A stretch of 6,062 nt of DNA from DATFAS01 sp035254305 (GTDB lineage Bacteria; Bacillota; Bacilli; Aneurinibacillales; RAOX-1). Every line of letters starts with the position of its first letter. Positions within the stretch are counted from its first letter, which is position 1. The notes under the pieces are model-generated. The model saw only the letters and a list, made by a program, of their open reading frames with translations, was not told the DNA's origin and did no database searches. Both the position numbers and the translations under genes were made by a program. The stretch lies in NCBI GenBank assembly GCA_035254305.1, contig DATFAS010000062.1, positions 1 to 6,062 of the forward strand, given 5' to 3'. Of the stretch, positions 6,010 through 6,062 are shown one piece after another.

Positions 6010-6038
6010 TTTTTAACAGATGCCTGATTATTCTACAA
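6010..6038 (-). promoter_or_regulatory. Candidate promoter of the thermonuclease gene (weak)
   Basis: On the minus strand TTGTAG (6033-6038) and TAAAAA (6010-6015) are 17 bases apart, each matching the consensus at four of six positions. Transcription would start about 20-25 bases before the ATG, just ahead of the GGGAGGA ribosome binding site. The upstream region is cut off by the window edge, so a better promoter may lie outside. Confidence 0.25.
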
Positions 6039-6062
6039 TGGCTTCTATTGAATGTACACTCT

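Noticed and set aside
1..6062. CRISPR array, insertion sequence, prophage, tRNA or rRNA content
   Set aside because: No short regular direct repeats with spacers, no transposase or integrase frame, and no RNA-gene-like segments were seen. All large open regions are explained by the genes listed.

Overview
The window looks like chromosomal DNA of a low-GC, endospore-former-type Firmicute, probably in Bacillales. The reasons are strong AGGAGG-type ribosome binding sites, Bacillus-style 7-1-7 Fur boxes, a YwbL/EfeU-type FTR1 permease of about 490 residues, Gram-positive lipoprotein signals and a YolD-like gene end. The sequence alone does not support a genus. No mobile element, CRISPR array, tRNA or rRNA was seen.

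Layout, left to right: (1) the 3' end of a short plus-strand gene, possibly YolD-like, with its own terminator. (2) A plus-strand iron operon. It has a near-consensus sigma-A promoter and two Fur boxes, one over the -10 and one in the leader. These are followed by efeU (FTR1 ferric permease with an extracytoplasmic helical N-domain) and, 33 bases later, a lipoprotein made of two 100-residue repeats. A strong stem-loop at 2599-2622 closes the operon and probably also ends the convergent gene. (3) On the minus strand, a full-length quinol-dependent nitric oxide reductase (qNOR, norB/norZ) with all expected haem and FeB ligands. (4) A 210-base gap holding the terminator of the next gene and a 33-base inverted repeat in the norB upstream region. 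(5) On the minus strand, a membrane-anchored or lipoprotein thermonuclease (SNase fold) with a C-terminal sunset-like domain. Its ribosome binding site and the start of its upstream region are at the right edge.

Functionally there are three units. The iron operon should be repressed by Fur under iron sufficiency and should import iron through EfeU, with the lipoprotein as its likely surface partner. The usual EfeO and EfeB partners are not in the window. The qNOR reduces NO to N2O with electrons from the quinol pool, for NO detoxification or denitrification. The nuclease acts outside the membrane. The most unusual feature is that the lipoprotein and the EfeU N-domain appear to be built from the same duplicated module of about 100 residues. 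This suggests a two-component FTR1 variant in which a module-sharing lipoprotein takes the place of EfeO.
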